Source of the DNA: Candidatus Caenarcanales bacterium
GTDB lineage: Bacteria > Cyanobacteriota > Vampirovibrionia > Caenarcaniphilales > Caenarcanaceae
Assembly: GCA_947489925.1 (NCBI GenBank)
Contig: CANLFK010000022.1
Location: forward strand, 1-17,712
DNA: 17,712 bases
Direction of reading: 5' to 3'
Part shown: piece by piece, positions 1-6,844 of the stretch
Numbering within the stretch: position 1 is the first letter of the stretch
Layout: every line of letters starts with the position of its first letter
Program-made: the position numbers and the translations under genes
The notes under the pieces: generated by a model
What the model was told of the DNA's origin: nothing
Database searches by the model: none
Seen by the model: the letters and a program-made list of their open reading frames with translations, nothing else

Positions 1-558
1 GACTTAGCTTTAATTAAAATTGCGGGTCATTTTAAGCCAATTCCGCTCGGAGACTCATCTAAAACCGAAGTTGGCGAAGAAATTATGGTTATTTCTAATC
101 CGTCTGGTTTTCAAAATACTCTGTCTAGAGGAATTGTCAGTGCCAGAAGAAAACAAGGAAAATTTGATTATATACAACATACAAGTGCCATTTCGCCGGG
201 TAGCAGTGGTGGGCCAATTTTTGATGAGGACGGCAATGTAATTGCTATTATTCAAGGAATTTATGCTAGTCCTAATGCTCAAAATCTAAACTTTGCAATT
301 CCAGTCAATTATTTACCCGAAAAATATTTAAAACTTAATAAAGCACAAACTCAAACCGAGCCAAAAATACAAGCTGAGAGCAATAATAATTATTTTAAAC
401 TTTTAGAAGGCTTAAATTCAGCTAATTATCTGGAAGCTTATATTTTGCGTGGCTTACTCAAAAACAAATTAAAAGACTATTCTGGAGCTTTAGTTGAATT
501 TCAGACTGCTCAATCTTTTTTGCAAGTTCAGGTCGATAAAAACAAAAAAGCCAATTAA
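1..558 (+). CDS. Trypsin-like (HtrA/S1C type) serine protease with C-terminal TPR motif, 5' truncated
   Basis: The frame is open from the first base, so the N-terminus lies outside the window; 185 residues are visible. It begins with DLALIKI, whose Asp fits the catalytic Asp of trypsin-fold HtrA proteases. The nucleophile motif PGSSGGPIFD follows, with the catalytic Ser codon at 205-207. The strand NLNFAIPVNYL after it is typical of the S1C family. After the protease domain there is no PDZ domain. Instead a short linker leads to one helix pair resembling a tetratricopeptide repeat (AYILRGLLKNKLKDYSGAL). Inferred role: an exported protease or peptide-binding quality-control protein, although the signal peptide and catalytic His cannot be seen. 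Its stop codon overlaps the predicted HU terminator on the opposite strand. The first internal ATG (85) cuts the domain and is not a plausible start. Family is confident; substrate is unknown. Confidence 0.85.
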   Translation, partial: DLALIKIAGHFKPIPLGDSSKTEVGEEIMVISNPSGFQNTLSRGIVSARRKQGKFDYIQHTSAISPGSSGGPIFDEDGNVIAIIQGIYASPNAQNLNFAIPVNYLPEKYLKLNKAQTQTEPKIQAESNNNYFKLLEGLNSANYLEAYILRGLLKNKLKDYSGALVEFQTAQSFLQVQVDKNKKAN

Positions 559-569
559 CCGCTTTGGCT
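538..569 (-). terminator. Intrinsic terminator of the HU gene
   Basis: Read on the minus strand, a 6-bp stem (AGCCAA / TTGGCT) with a 9-nt loop is followed directly by a T-rich run (TTTTTGTTTTT). It begins about 50 bases past the HU stop codon and overlaps the last codons of the convergent protease gene. The plus strand has no U-tract after the stem, so it should act only for HU. Confidence 0.6.
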
Positions 570-617
570 AACTGACTTCTTTGGATAAAATAATTATTAA
601 GTGTATATTTTAATTAA

Positions 618-1019
618 TTATTTTTTCTTTTTGGCTGGAGCAGCAGCTTTTTTGGCAACTGGAGCAGCAGCTTTTTTGGCAACTGGGGCAGCAGCTTTTT
701 TGCCTTTAGAAACAGCTGAAGTAATAAAAGCTTTTAACTTTTTCTTCTTGGCAACTGATTCTTTTAAGCTTTCACCAAAACTAATTACAGGCACATCGGT
801 TGCTGGAATGGTCATTTCCTTACGAGTTTGAGGATTTACACCTTTACGAGCTTGACGACGACGAACTTTAAAAGTACCAAAGCCAATTAAGGTAACTGAC
901 TCATGCTTAGATAAAGATTCGGTAACTGTGTCTAAGAAAGAATTGATAACAAGGGCTATCTTATTCTTTTCAAGTTGAGTTTGCTCTGCAATTTTATCGA
1001 TTAACTCTGTTTTATTCAT
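618..1019 (-). CDS. HU-family DNA-binding protein with Lys/Ala/Pro-rich tail
   Basis: The first ~90 residues are a complete HU/IHF-fold protein: N-terminal helices (MNKTELIDKIAEQT), the beta-arm region GFGTFKVRRRQARKG with NPQTRKEMTIPA at the arm tip, and a closing helix (VISFGESLKESV). HU dimers bind and bend DNA and compact the nucleoid. At 133 aa it is about 40 residues longer than a standard HU. The extra part is basic and low-complexity, with repeats of AAAPVAKK ending in KKKK, resembling histone-H1-like tails found on some bacterial HU proteins. The tail repeat is also a near-perfect DNA tandem repeat. The ATG start is clear because the HU fold begins at its first residue; no strong Shine-Dalgarno is visible. 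The gene appears monocistronic, with its own promoter and terminator. Confidence 0.95.
   Translation of the reverse strand: MNKTELIDKIAEQTQLEKNKIALVINSFLDTVTESLSKHESVTLIGFGTFKVRRRQARKGVNPQTRKEMTIPATDVPVISFGESLKESVAKKKKLKAFITSAVSKGKKAAAPVAKKAAAPVAKKAAAPAKKKK
637..704. repeat. 24-bp tandem repeat encoding the HU tail
   Basis: Two identical 24-bp units (637-660 and 661-684) are followed by a third partial copy with one mismatch (685 to about 704). Each unit encodes eight residues (AAAPVAKK, read on the minus strand). Unit gain or loss would keep the frame and change tail length by eight residues. Confidence 0.9.
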
Positions 1020-1067
1020 TGAAATTTATTAATTTTTGGGTTTAATCGGTCATTTCCACCATTAGCA

Positions 1068-1096
1068 ATTAAATCAAATATTTCAAGAGCTTGCAA
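1068..1096 (-). promoter_or_regulatory. Possible sigma70 promoter for the HU gene
   Basis: On the minus strand TTGCAA (1091-1096) is spaced 17 nt from TTTAAT (1068-1073). The -10 matches the consensus at 5 of 6 positions and the -35 at 4 of 6. It lies about 50 bases upstream of the HU ATG, in the gap after the Rel gene. This is a pattern match only, and AT-rich sequence gives such matches easily. Confidence 0.35.
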
Positions 1097-1133
1097 TGGG
1101 CAATTCCAAATTAATATTTTTTAGACCAAAAAT

Positions 1134-3410
1134 TCAGATAATATTTTCAGTTTCATCTTCCGAGTTTACGCTTTTAGCAAGAGATCTGAGAGTATATCTT
1201 TTAATTTCAATTACATCAGATAATTTTTTAATTGATTGAATAAGCTTTTCTAAAATGACAATATTTTGAACTTCAACCGCTACTCTGACTAAAGCTGTAT
1301 GTTTTGTTGGTCTTGTAATTACTCTAACATCTAAAATATTTAATTTGGCATTGGCAATTTTATCCAAAATATCTCTTGAAATCCCGATTCGATCAACACA
1401 TTCAACTTCTAAGGTACTAGAAAAACACTGCTCATTTTTACTATTATCACCCCAAGAAATATCCATTAAACGGCTTTCTTCAAGACCTTTGAGATTAGGG
1501 CAATCTTGCCTATGAATAACAATACCTCGTCCTTTTGAAATTAAACCCACAATATTTTCACCGGGAATAGGCTGACAGCATTTACTAAAAGAATGCATTA
1601 AATCTTTTAAGCTTTGAATTTCACTTTTTGGGGTTGGTTTTTTTATTAAATAATCTTCTTTATCTTTGTCTTTTTCTTCTTTATTTTTATGATTACTCTC
1701 TTTTGTTAGCAAATGACCGTCATTTTTTAGTCTACTAATTATTTGTACTGTTGAAATATCACCTGAAGCCAATCTAACAAATAATTCATCGTCCGAATTT
1801 AAGCCCATTTTGGCACTGATTTGTTTAATAATTCCTTTTTTTATTAAATCATCTAAAACACTTTTACTAATGGCTTCAGACAGCATTGAAAAACCAGATT
1901 GAATATATTCATCTCTTCGATTTTTCTTAAACCATTGCTTGATTTTGCTTTTAGCAGAACTACTTTGAATAAAACCTAGCCAATCCAAGGATGGATGAGC
2001 ATTTTTACTAGTTTGAATTTCGATAATATCACCATTTCTTAGTTTTGAACTTAGTGAAACTAATCGATCATTAACCTTAGCTCCAATACAGCGATCGCCA
2101 ATTTGACTATGCACATAATAAGCAAAATCAATGGGAGTTGAGTTTTTGGGTAGGCGGTAAATATCTCCTTTGGGGCTTAAAACAAAAATTTCATCAGCAA
2201 AAATATCAAGCTGAACTGCTTTTTTATAATCATTAGCATCTGGCAACTCGAGCTGCATATCCACTAATTTTTGTCTTAGCTGTGAAAATTGCTGATCATA
2301 ATTGGAATTACTTTTGGTTGATTTCCCATCTTCTTTGTATTTCCAATGAGCCGCCAAACCAAATTCCGCAATTCGGTGCATATCAGCTGTTCTGATTTGA
2401 ATTTCAAATAATTTTTGCTTTGGACCAATTACTGTTGTATGCAAAGACTGATACAAATTAGATTTAGGAATAGCAATATAATCTTTAAAACGCCCCGGAA
2501 TTGGGCTAAACATATCATGTACAATACCTAAAATTTCATAACATTGCCTTTCACGCTCTACAATTACCCGCACAGCCAATAAATCAAAAATTTCTTCGGT
2601 TTGTAATTTTTCTAATTTTTCATAAATACTATAAAAATGTTTAGCCCTTCCTTTAATTTCAGCTTTAATGCCAGCTTTGGCTAATTCTACTTTCAAAGAT
2701 TCAATCAATTCTGCTAAATAATCCTCTCTCTCTCCTCGGTTTTCATTAACCATTTTTTCAATATTCCGATAATCTTCATTTTTTAAATATCTAAAAGCCA
2801 AATCTTCTAATTGCCACTTTAAATGACCCAAACCAAATCGATTAGCTAGCGGAGCAAAAATATCTAGCGTTTCACGAGCAATTTCTTGTTGCTTTGGCAA
2901 AGTCATTGATTCAAGCGTTTTCATATTATGCAGTCTATCCGCCAATTTCACCAAAACGACACGCATATCAGCCGCAATGGCTACAAACATTTTGCGAAAA
3001 TTTTCAGCTTGTATTTCTTGCTTAGAAGCAAAACTTAATTTATTTAATTTGGTAACGCCTTCCACTAAGTCTTTTACTTCAATACCAAATTGTTTTTCTA
3101 TTTCACTGGCTTTTACGGGCGTGTCTTCGAGAGTATCATGCAATAGACCAGCACAAATTGTTTCAGCGTCAGCGTCTAATTGAGTAAGAATAAGACCAAC
3201 ATTGACTGGATGAATTATATAGGGCTCACCACTTTTACGGAATTGAGTTTTATGCCCTTCTTTAGCCAAAATAAAAGCTTGCGTAATAATTTCAATTTCG
3301 GATTCAGGTCTTTTTAATTTATGTAAATTATTTAATAAATTTTGCCAAACTTCTTCTAGGCTAGATTTTGCTGGCACAATATGAGATCTAGTTGGTATTG
3401 AATCGGGCAT
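1134..3410 (-). CDS. Bifunctional (p)ppGpp synthetase/hydrolase, Rel/SpoT family
   Basis: At 758 aa this is a full-length long RSH protein. The hydrolase HD domain covers roughly residues 35-190, with H53 and the H91-D92 / E95-D96 pairs of HDTLEDT. The synthetase domain (about 240-360) has D276 (FDLLAVRV), YQSLHT at 320-325 and E336 in FEIQIR. The loop GRFKD at 306-310 is the RxKD form typical of bifunctional enzymes rather than the ExDD form of synthetase-only RelA. A TGS domain follows (about 400-467), then the conserved Cys pair KCCQPIPG (610-617) with a DCPNL motif, and a C-terminal ACT domain (about 668-745). It should make and degrade the alarmone (p)ppGpp from ATP and GTP/GDP in the cytoplasm and sense starved ribosomes through the C-terminal half. 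Both active sites look intact. A Lys/Glu-rich linker near 570-592 is lineage-specific. It stands alone, with gaps of over 100 bp on each side. Confidence 0.96.
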   Translation of the reverse strand: MPDSIPTRSHIVPAKSSLEEVWQNLLNNLHKLKRPESEIEIITQAFILAKEGHKTQFRKSGEPYIIHPVNVGLILTQLDADAETICAGLLHDTLEDTPVKASEIEKQFGIEVKDLVEGVTKLNKLSFASKQEIQAENFRKMFVAIAADMRVVLVKLADRLHNMKTLESMTLPKQQEIARETLDIFAPLANRFGLGHLKWQLEDLAFRYLKNEDYRNIEKMVNENRGEREDYLAELIESLKVELAKAGIKAEIKGRAKHFYSIYEKLEKLQTEEIFDLLAVRVIVERERQCYEILGIVHDMFSPIPGRFKDYIAIPKSNLYQSLHTTVIGPKQKLFEIQIRTADMHRIAEFGLAAHWKYKEDGKSTKSNSNYDQQFSQLRQKLVDMQLELPDANDYKKAVQLDIFADEIFVLSPKGDIYRLPKNSTPIDFAYYVHSQIGDRCIGAKVNDRLVSLSSKLRNGDIIEIQTSKNAHPSLDWLGFIQSSSAKSKIKQWFKKNRRDEYIQSGFSMLSEAISKSVLDDLIKKGIIKQISAKMGLNSDDELFVRLASGDISTVQIISRLKNDGHLLTKESNHKNKEEKDKDKEDYLIKKPTPKSEIQSLKDLMHSFSKCCQPIPGENIVGLISKGRGIVIHRQDCPNLKGLEESRLMDISWGDNSKNEQCFSSTLEVECVDRIGISRDILDKIANAKLNILDVRVITRPTKHTALVRVAVEVQNIVILEKLIQSIKKLSDVIEIKRYTLRSLAKSVNSEDETENII

Positions 3411-3600
3411 AATTTAAATTAATATTATATTTGGCTCAATTTCAAATATGCAGAACTAATACTTGATTATAACCTTAAACCTTTTCACATCGAAAATTGA
3501 GCGAGCTGTTTTTAAAGAATTTTGCTAAAAAACTCTCTCTTAAATAAATCTTCTTTCCCCCGTGTTTATTAATTAGGGATATTAACTTAGCTTTTTGATA

Positions 3601-4608
3601 TTAATCATTTTTTAAAACAATTCGATAATGAGCTTTTCCACTTTTAAGTTTTGCAATTGCTTGATTTACTTCACTAAGTGGGAAAATTTCAATAGTTGGC
3701 TCTATATGATGTCTGACAGCAAAGTCAAGCATTTTAGCTGTGGTAGCTGGGCTCCCGAGGGGGCTTCCAGAAATTGACTTTTGCCCTGAAATCAAAGGAA
3801 AAACATGAGTTGAAACTGGATTGGGTGCAACTCCAACAAAATGTAATTTGCCTTTTGCTTTGAGCAGTGAAATATAAACAGTCCAGTCTAAGTCTGCGTT
3901 AGCAGTAGAAACAATACAATCAAATGAATTTTTCAGCTTATTTAAGTCTTCGACATTACATGAATTTACAAAATGATTTGCACCCATTTCAAGAGCTTCT
4001 GCAGATTTAGAAGGATTAGAAGAAAAAGCCGTAACCTCGCAACCCCAAGCTTTTAAAAAGCTAAGAGCCATATGTCCTAAACCTCCAATACCAATAATTC
4101 CAACTTTGTCCGTAGGTTTTATATTTAGCTGAACAATCGGATTAAAAACGGTTATACCTCCGCAAAATAATGGTCCAGCACTTTCGGCTTTAAGACTTTC
4201 TGGTAAAGGAATAGCCCAAGCAAAGTGAGAGCGTACTTTTTCGGCAAAACCACCATATCGTCCAACAATAGTACCTTCAGCATTTGAGCATAGATTATGG
4301 TCACCAGACATACAACAATCACAAGTCATACAAGAGCTTGAAAACCAGCCCAAGCCAACTCTTTGTCCAATAGAAAGTGTTTTTACTTTTTTACCAATAG
4401 CACAAATAGTTCCAATAATTTCATGTCCGGGTACAAAAGGATATTGAGTCATGCCCCATTCATTGTTAAGCATACTCAAATCACTATGACAAATCCCGCA
4501 ATATTCGACTTTAATTTCAACATCTTCGTCTTTCAGCTCTCCTAGCTCATACTCGAAAGGTTTTAATTCAGCACCAATCGCTTCAGCAGCATAAGCTTTG
4601 ATTTTCAT
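3601..4608 (-). CDS. Zinc-dependent NAD(P)-linked alcohol dehydrogenase (YahK/CAD-like)
   Basis: This is a medium-chain dehydrogenase/reductase of 335 aa. Catalytic zinc ligands are C37 (CGICHSD), H62 in GHE and C149 in LFCGG. The structural-zinc cysteine cluster lies at 93, 96, 99 and 107. The Rossmann nucleotide-binding motif GIGGLGHM is near 173-180. Overall it resembles E. coli YahK and cinnamyl-alcohol-type dehydrogenases, which reduce aldehydes to alcohols, usually with NADPH; the substrate cannot be told. The frame stays open up to a TTG at 4680, but family members begin at MKIKAYAA. A perfect TATAAT on the minus strand (4639-4644) lies inside that extension, so ATG 4608 is the better start. 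It sits 135 bp downstream of ruvX on the same strand; a functional link is doubtful. Confidence 0.92.
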   Translation of the reverse strand: MKIKAYAAEAIGAELKPFEYELGELKDEDVEIKVEYCGICHSDLSMLNNEWGMTQYPFVPGHEIIGTICAIGKKVKTLSIGQRVGLGWFSSSCMTCDCCMSGDHNLCSNAEGTIVGRYGGFAEKVRSHFAWAIPLPESLKAESAGPLFCGGITVFNPIVQLNIKPTDKVGIIGIGGLGHMALSFLKAWGCEVTAFSSNPSKSAEALEMGANHFVNSCNVEDLNKLKNSFDCIVSTANADLDWTVYISLLKAKGKLHFVGVAPNPVSTHVFPLISGQKSISGSPLGSPATTAKMLDFAVRHHIEPTIEIFPLSEVNQAIAKLKSGKAHYRIVLKND

Positions 4609-4638
4609 AGATTTTGACGATTTTAGTTTTCTTGAATA

Positions 4639-4644
4639 ATTATA
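4639..4644 (-). promoter_or_regulatory. Possible -10 element for the alcohol dehydrogenase
   Basis: A perfect TATAAT hexamer on the minus strand lies 31 bases before the chosen ATG. No good -35 is found 16-18 bases upstream, so support is limited. It argues against the longer TTG-initiated reading. Confidence 0.25.
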
Positions 4645-4743
4645 AAGCTTAAAAATAATTTGCTGTTCTTTATGTGGCAAATGACTATTTTAATGCAGCT
4701 ATTACCGATTCATTTAATTAGAAAAATACAAATTAAACATATT

Positions 4744-5157
4744 CTATTCAAGAAGTGTACGATGAATACTATTCAAATATGCTTGTAAAATAAGTTTGGC
4801 CGCAATTTGATCTTCAAGTTCTTTCACTTTAGCTGAATTATAACCTTGTTCTCTTAGTATTTCACGAGCGTCCCAACTGGTTAATCTTTCATCTTCAAAA
4901 TAAATTGGTAAATTAAATTCAGCTTCTAATTTTTTGGAAAAGTCTTTTATTTTTGCTTCAGCTTCACCGCTTTTACTTTTGGGTAAACCAATTACTAAAC
5001 CAGCCAAATCGCTATTGTCTTTAATGATTTTTTTTAATTGAGCGTTTAAATCATTAGTAAAAACTGTTTTTAAATCTCTGGCAAAAAGCCCCATTAAATC
5101 AGTAATAGCAATGCCAGTTTTTTTACTACCAATATCTAGACCAATATAACGAGGCAT
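4744..5157 (-). CDS. ruvX: RuvX/YqgF-family pre-16S rRNA nuclease
   Basis: This 137-aa protein has the RNase H-like fold of the YqgF family and the usual length. The first-strand motif YIGLDIGSKKTGIAI gives a catalytic Asp. VIGLPKSKSG is the second conserved motif. EDERLTSWDA supplies an acidic residue, and DQIAAKLILQAYL carries the C-terminal Asp. Family members process the 5' end of 16S rRNA and have also been described as Holliday-junction resolvase-like; the rRNA role is the better supported. The start is fixed because the fold begins at residue 4. A strong sigma70-like promoter precedes it with a leader of only about 14 nt, and no clear Shine-Dalgarno is seen. Upstream is the repeat-rich gap. 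Confidence 0.93.
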   Translation of the reverse strand: MPRYIGLDIGSKKTGIAITDLMGLFARDLKTVFTNDLNAQLKKIIKDNSDLAGLVIGLPKSKSGEAEAKIKDFSKKLEAEFNLPIYFEDERLTSWDAREILREQGYNSAKVKELEDQIAAKLILQAYLNSIHRTLLE

Positions 5158-5177
5158 TTTACTTTAAAAACTTTTTA

Positions 5178-5207
5178 ATTATAAAATCAGTCTTTTTAGT
5201 ATATCAA
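5178..5207 (-). promoter_or_regulatory. Sigma70-like promoter for ruvX
   Basis: On the minus strand TTGATA (5202-5207, 5 of 6) is spaced 18 nt from a perfect TATAAT (5178-5183). The predicted start site falls about 14 bases before the ruvX ATG. It overlaps the end of the short open frame at 5179-5340. Confidence 0.6.
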
Positions 5208-5340
5208 CTGCGAGCTCAATAAATCTGGAGGTATCAAAGAAAAATGCTCTTAAAGGTGAAAATTCTTCAGGGACATTTAATTGACAGTAACGCCCACTTG
5301 TTCCATTAGTTGCGATTATTTCCCAAGTGATTTCCGTAAT
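5179..5340 (-). other. Possible gene remnant: 53-codon open frame without start codon
   Basis: After a TGA at 5341-5343, the minus strand stays open for 53 sense codons and then stops at 5179. The peptide looks protein-like rather than low-complexity, for example EITWEIIATNGTSGRYC, then VPEEFSPLRAFFFD and a closing amphipathic stretch FIELAVDILKRLIL. It has no ATG near the beginning and no upstream frame continuing the reading, so if real it is the 3' end of a decayed gene. I do not recognise the family. At this base composition an open stretch of this length can occur by chance (a few percent per frame), so support is weak. Confidence 0.25.
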
Positions 5341-5381
5341 TCAGCTCAACTAAATAAAAGTTTATTCTCAAATACTTTTTT

Positions 5382-5425
5382 ATCTGAATCGCAGATTAGC
5401 ACGGATAACACAGATTTCACAGATA
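5382..5425. repeat. Iterated CAGATT-type short repeats
   Basis: Four copies of a six-base core stand in phase: CAGATT at 5392, CGGATA at 5402, CAGATT at 5411 and CAGATA at 5420, a step of 9-10 bases. They are preceded by an ATCTG (5382) that forms a small inverted repeat with the first copy. The block lies between the ruvX promoter and the larger inverted repeat. I recall similar iterated stretches in intergenic DNA of many bacteria, but cannot verify this here. Confidence 0.7.
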
Positions 5426-5448
5426 TTTTATTTATAGTTTTTCCGCTT

Positions 5449-5572
5449 TCTGAATCAGGATTTGCAGGATTAAAAGATATACAGGATTCACGCTTGAAAA
5501 GTTTTAATCAAGGAAAATAAACTTGAAATACAAATCCTGAAAATCCTAAAATCTTGGGTATCCTGCTTCAGA
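5449..5572. repeat. 41-bp imperfect inverted repeat built of ATCCTG iterons
   Basis: The left arm (5449-5489) and right arm (5532-5572) are imperfect reverse complements, about three quarters identical, separated by 42 bases. Each arm has four CAGGAT/ATCCTG-like units with the same internal steps of 9, 8 and 9 bases: left 5456, 5465, 5473 (degenerate), 5482; right 5534, 5543, 5551, 5560. The right arm ends about 10 bases from the dapL stop codon, so in the dapL transcript it could fold as a large 3' hairpin. It lacks the U-tract of an intrinsic terminator. No other gene was found in the 5158-5581 gap. Confidence 0.75.
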
Positions 5573-5581
5573 TTAAACTTC

Positions 5582-6787
5582 TTAATTATAAGTTAAGCCA
5601 TGTTTTTTCATTCTTTCAATCGCTTCTTGGATTTTCTCTTTGGAAGCACTTAAAGCAATTCTGAAATAACCTTCACCGTATTCACCATAACCAATACCAG
5701 GTGGCACAACAATACCAGCTTTTTCAAGCATATCAGTCGCAAAGTCAATTGAAGATTTATATTTAAGAGGAATTGGCTGCCAAATATATAAAGTTCCTTC
5801 ACTAGGCTTATCAATTGACCAACCTAAAGATTTAAGACCAGCTTCGGCTACTTTTGCTCTCTCTGAATAAAGCTCTCTCATGGCTTTTAAATGGCTTTGA
5901 TCGCTGTTTAAGCCGACTATACAAGCTTTTTGAATGGCTTTGAAAACTCCAGAATCAATATTAGTTTTAACAGTCGCTAAAGCTTTAATAGCATCTGCAT
6001 TTCCTACTGCAAAACCCGCTCTCCAACCAGTCATATTATAACCTTTACTCATTGAGAAAAATTCAATTGCAATATCTCTCGCTCCTTCAATGCTAAAAAT
6101 ACTAAGTGGCAAATTATTTTCATCAAAGGAATTTTCGGAATAAGCATTATCGTGGCAAATTAAAATATTATATTTTTTACCGAAAGCAATAACTTTTTCA
6201 AAAAACTCTTTGGTTGCAAAAGCTCCAGTTGGATTATTTGGATAATTTAAAAATAAAATTTTGGCTTTTTTGGCAATTTCTTCAGGAATCGCATCTAAAT
6301 CAATTAAAAAATTATTTTCCGCTTTTAAAGGCATTAAATGAGAATGACCACCACATAAAATAGTGGAAGTTTTATAAACTGGATAGCCGGGGCTTGGAAT
6401 TAAAGCATAATCACCAGCATCAACAGTTGCCAAAAACATATTATGAATGGCTTCTTTCATGCCAATAGTTCCTAAACATTCAAGTTCAGCATCAAAAGCT
6501 GGCAAATTAAATCTTTTCGCAAACCAATTAACTGCAGCTTTGCGAAACTCTGGTGTACCAGCATATGGAGGATAATTATGAGTGCTGGCATCATCAATGG
6601 CTTCATGCATGGCTTTAACAATAAAATCTGGAGTAGCTTTGTCTGGATCACCAATTCCCAAGTTTATAATATCTACGCCTTTGGCAATAGCGGCTAAGCG
6701 TTTTTTATCAATTTCAGCAAATAAATATGGAGGAATGCTGTCTAATCTTTTGGCGGCAAATTTGTTTTTAGCTTGTGTCATAGTCAT
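5582..6787 (-). CDS. dapL: LL-diaminopimelate aminotransferase
   Basis: This is a 401-aa fold-type I PLP aminotransferase. It closely resembles DapL, which converts tetrahydrodipicolinate directly to LL-diaminopimelate using glutamate, a shortcut in lysine and peptidoglycan-precursor synthesis used by cyanobacteria, plants and some other bacteria. Landmarks are the N-terminal RLDSIPPYLFAEID and IINLGIGDPDKATPD, the LNYPNNPTGA motif near 180-189, the Schiff-base lysine K248 in SMSKGYNMTGWRAGF, and R256 after it. The C-terminal half has PPGIGYGEYGEGYFRIAL, where the last Arg should bind the substrate carboxylate. A second ATG two codons downstream (6781) is also possible. It follows citrate synthase by 57 bp on the same strand and may share its transcript. 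A general aspartate-type aminotransferase is the main alternative, but the N-terminal signature favours DapL. Confidence 0.88.
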   Translation of the reverse strand: MTMTQAKNKFAAKRLDSIPPYLFAEIDKKRLAAIAKGVDIINLGIGDPDKATPDFIVKAMHEAIDDASTHNYPPYAGTPEFRKAAVNWFAKRFNLPAFDAELECLGTIGMKEAIHNMFLATVDAGDYALIPSPGYPVYKTSTILCGGHSHLMPLKAENNFLIDLDAIPEEIAKKAKILFLNYPNNPTGAFATKEFFEKVIAFGKKYNILICHDNAYSENSFDENNLPLSIFSIEGARDIAIEFFSMSKGYNMTGWRAGFAVGNADAIKALATVKTNIDSGVFKAIQKACIVGLNSDQSHLKAMRELYSERAKVAEAGLKSLGWSIDKPSEGTLYIWQPIPLKYKSSIDFATDMLEKAGIVVPPGIGYGEYGEGYFRIALSASKEKIQEAIERMKKHGLTYN

Positions 6788-6844
6788 ATAAAAAGTTTAT
6801 TATTTCAGTTAATTAAGAGGCAATTTTACCTATTTTTTAGGAAT

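Noticed and set aside
3434..3502. 9-bp inverted repeat (GCTCAATTT / AAATTGAGC) with a 51-bp spacer before the Rel gene
   Set aside because: Arms are short, the spacer is long and no other support is present; a match like this is not surprising in AT-rich sequence.
4609..4680. N-terminal extension of the alcohol dehydrogenase from a TTG
   Set aside because: The family begins at MKIKAYAA, the extra 24 residues match nothing I know, and a TATAAT lies within the extension.
5281..5520. 79-codon plus-strand open frame in the ruvX-dapL gap
   Set aside because: Its translation just follows the iterons (STDNTDFTD, SESGFAGLKDIQDS) and it spans the inverted repeat; it shows no protein-family character.
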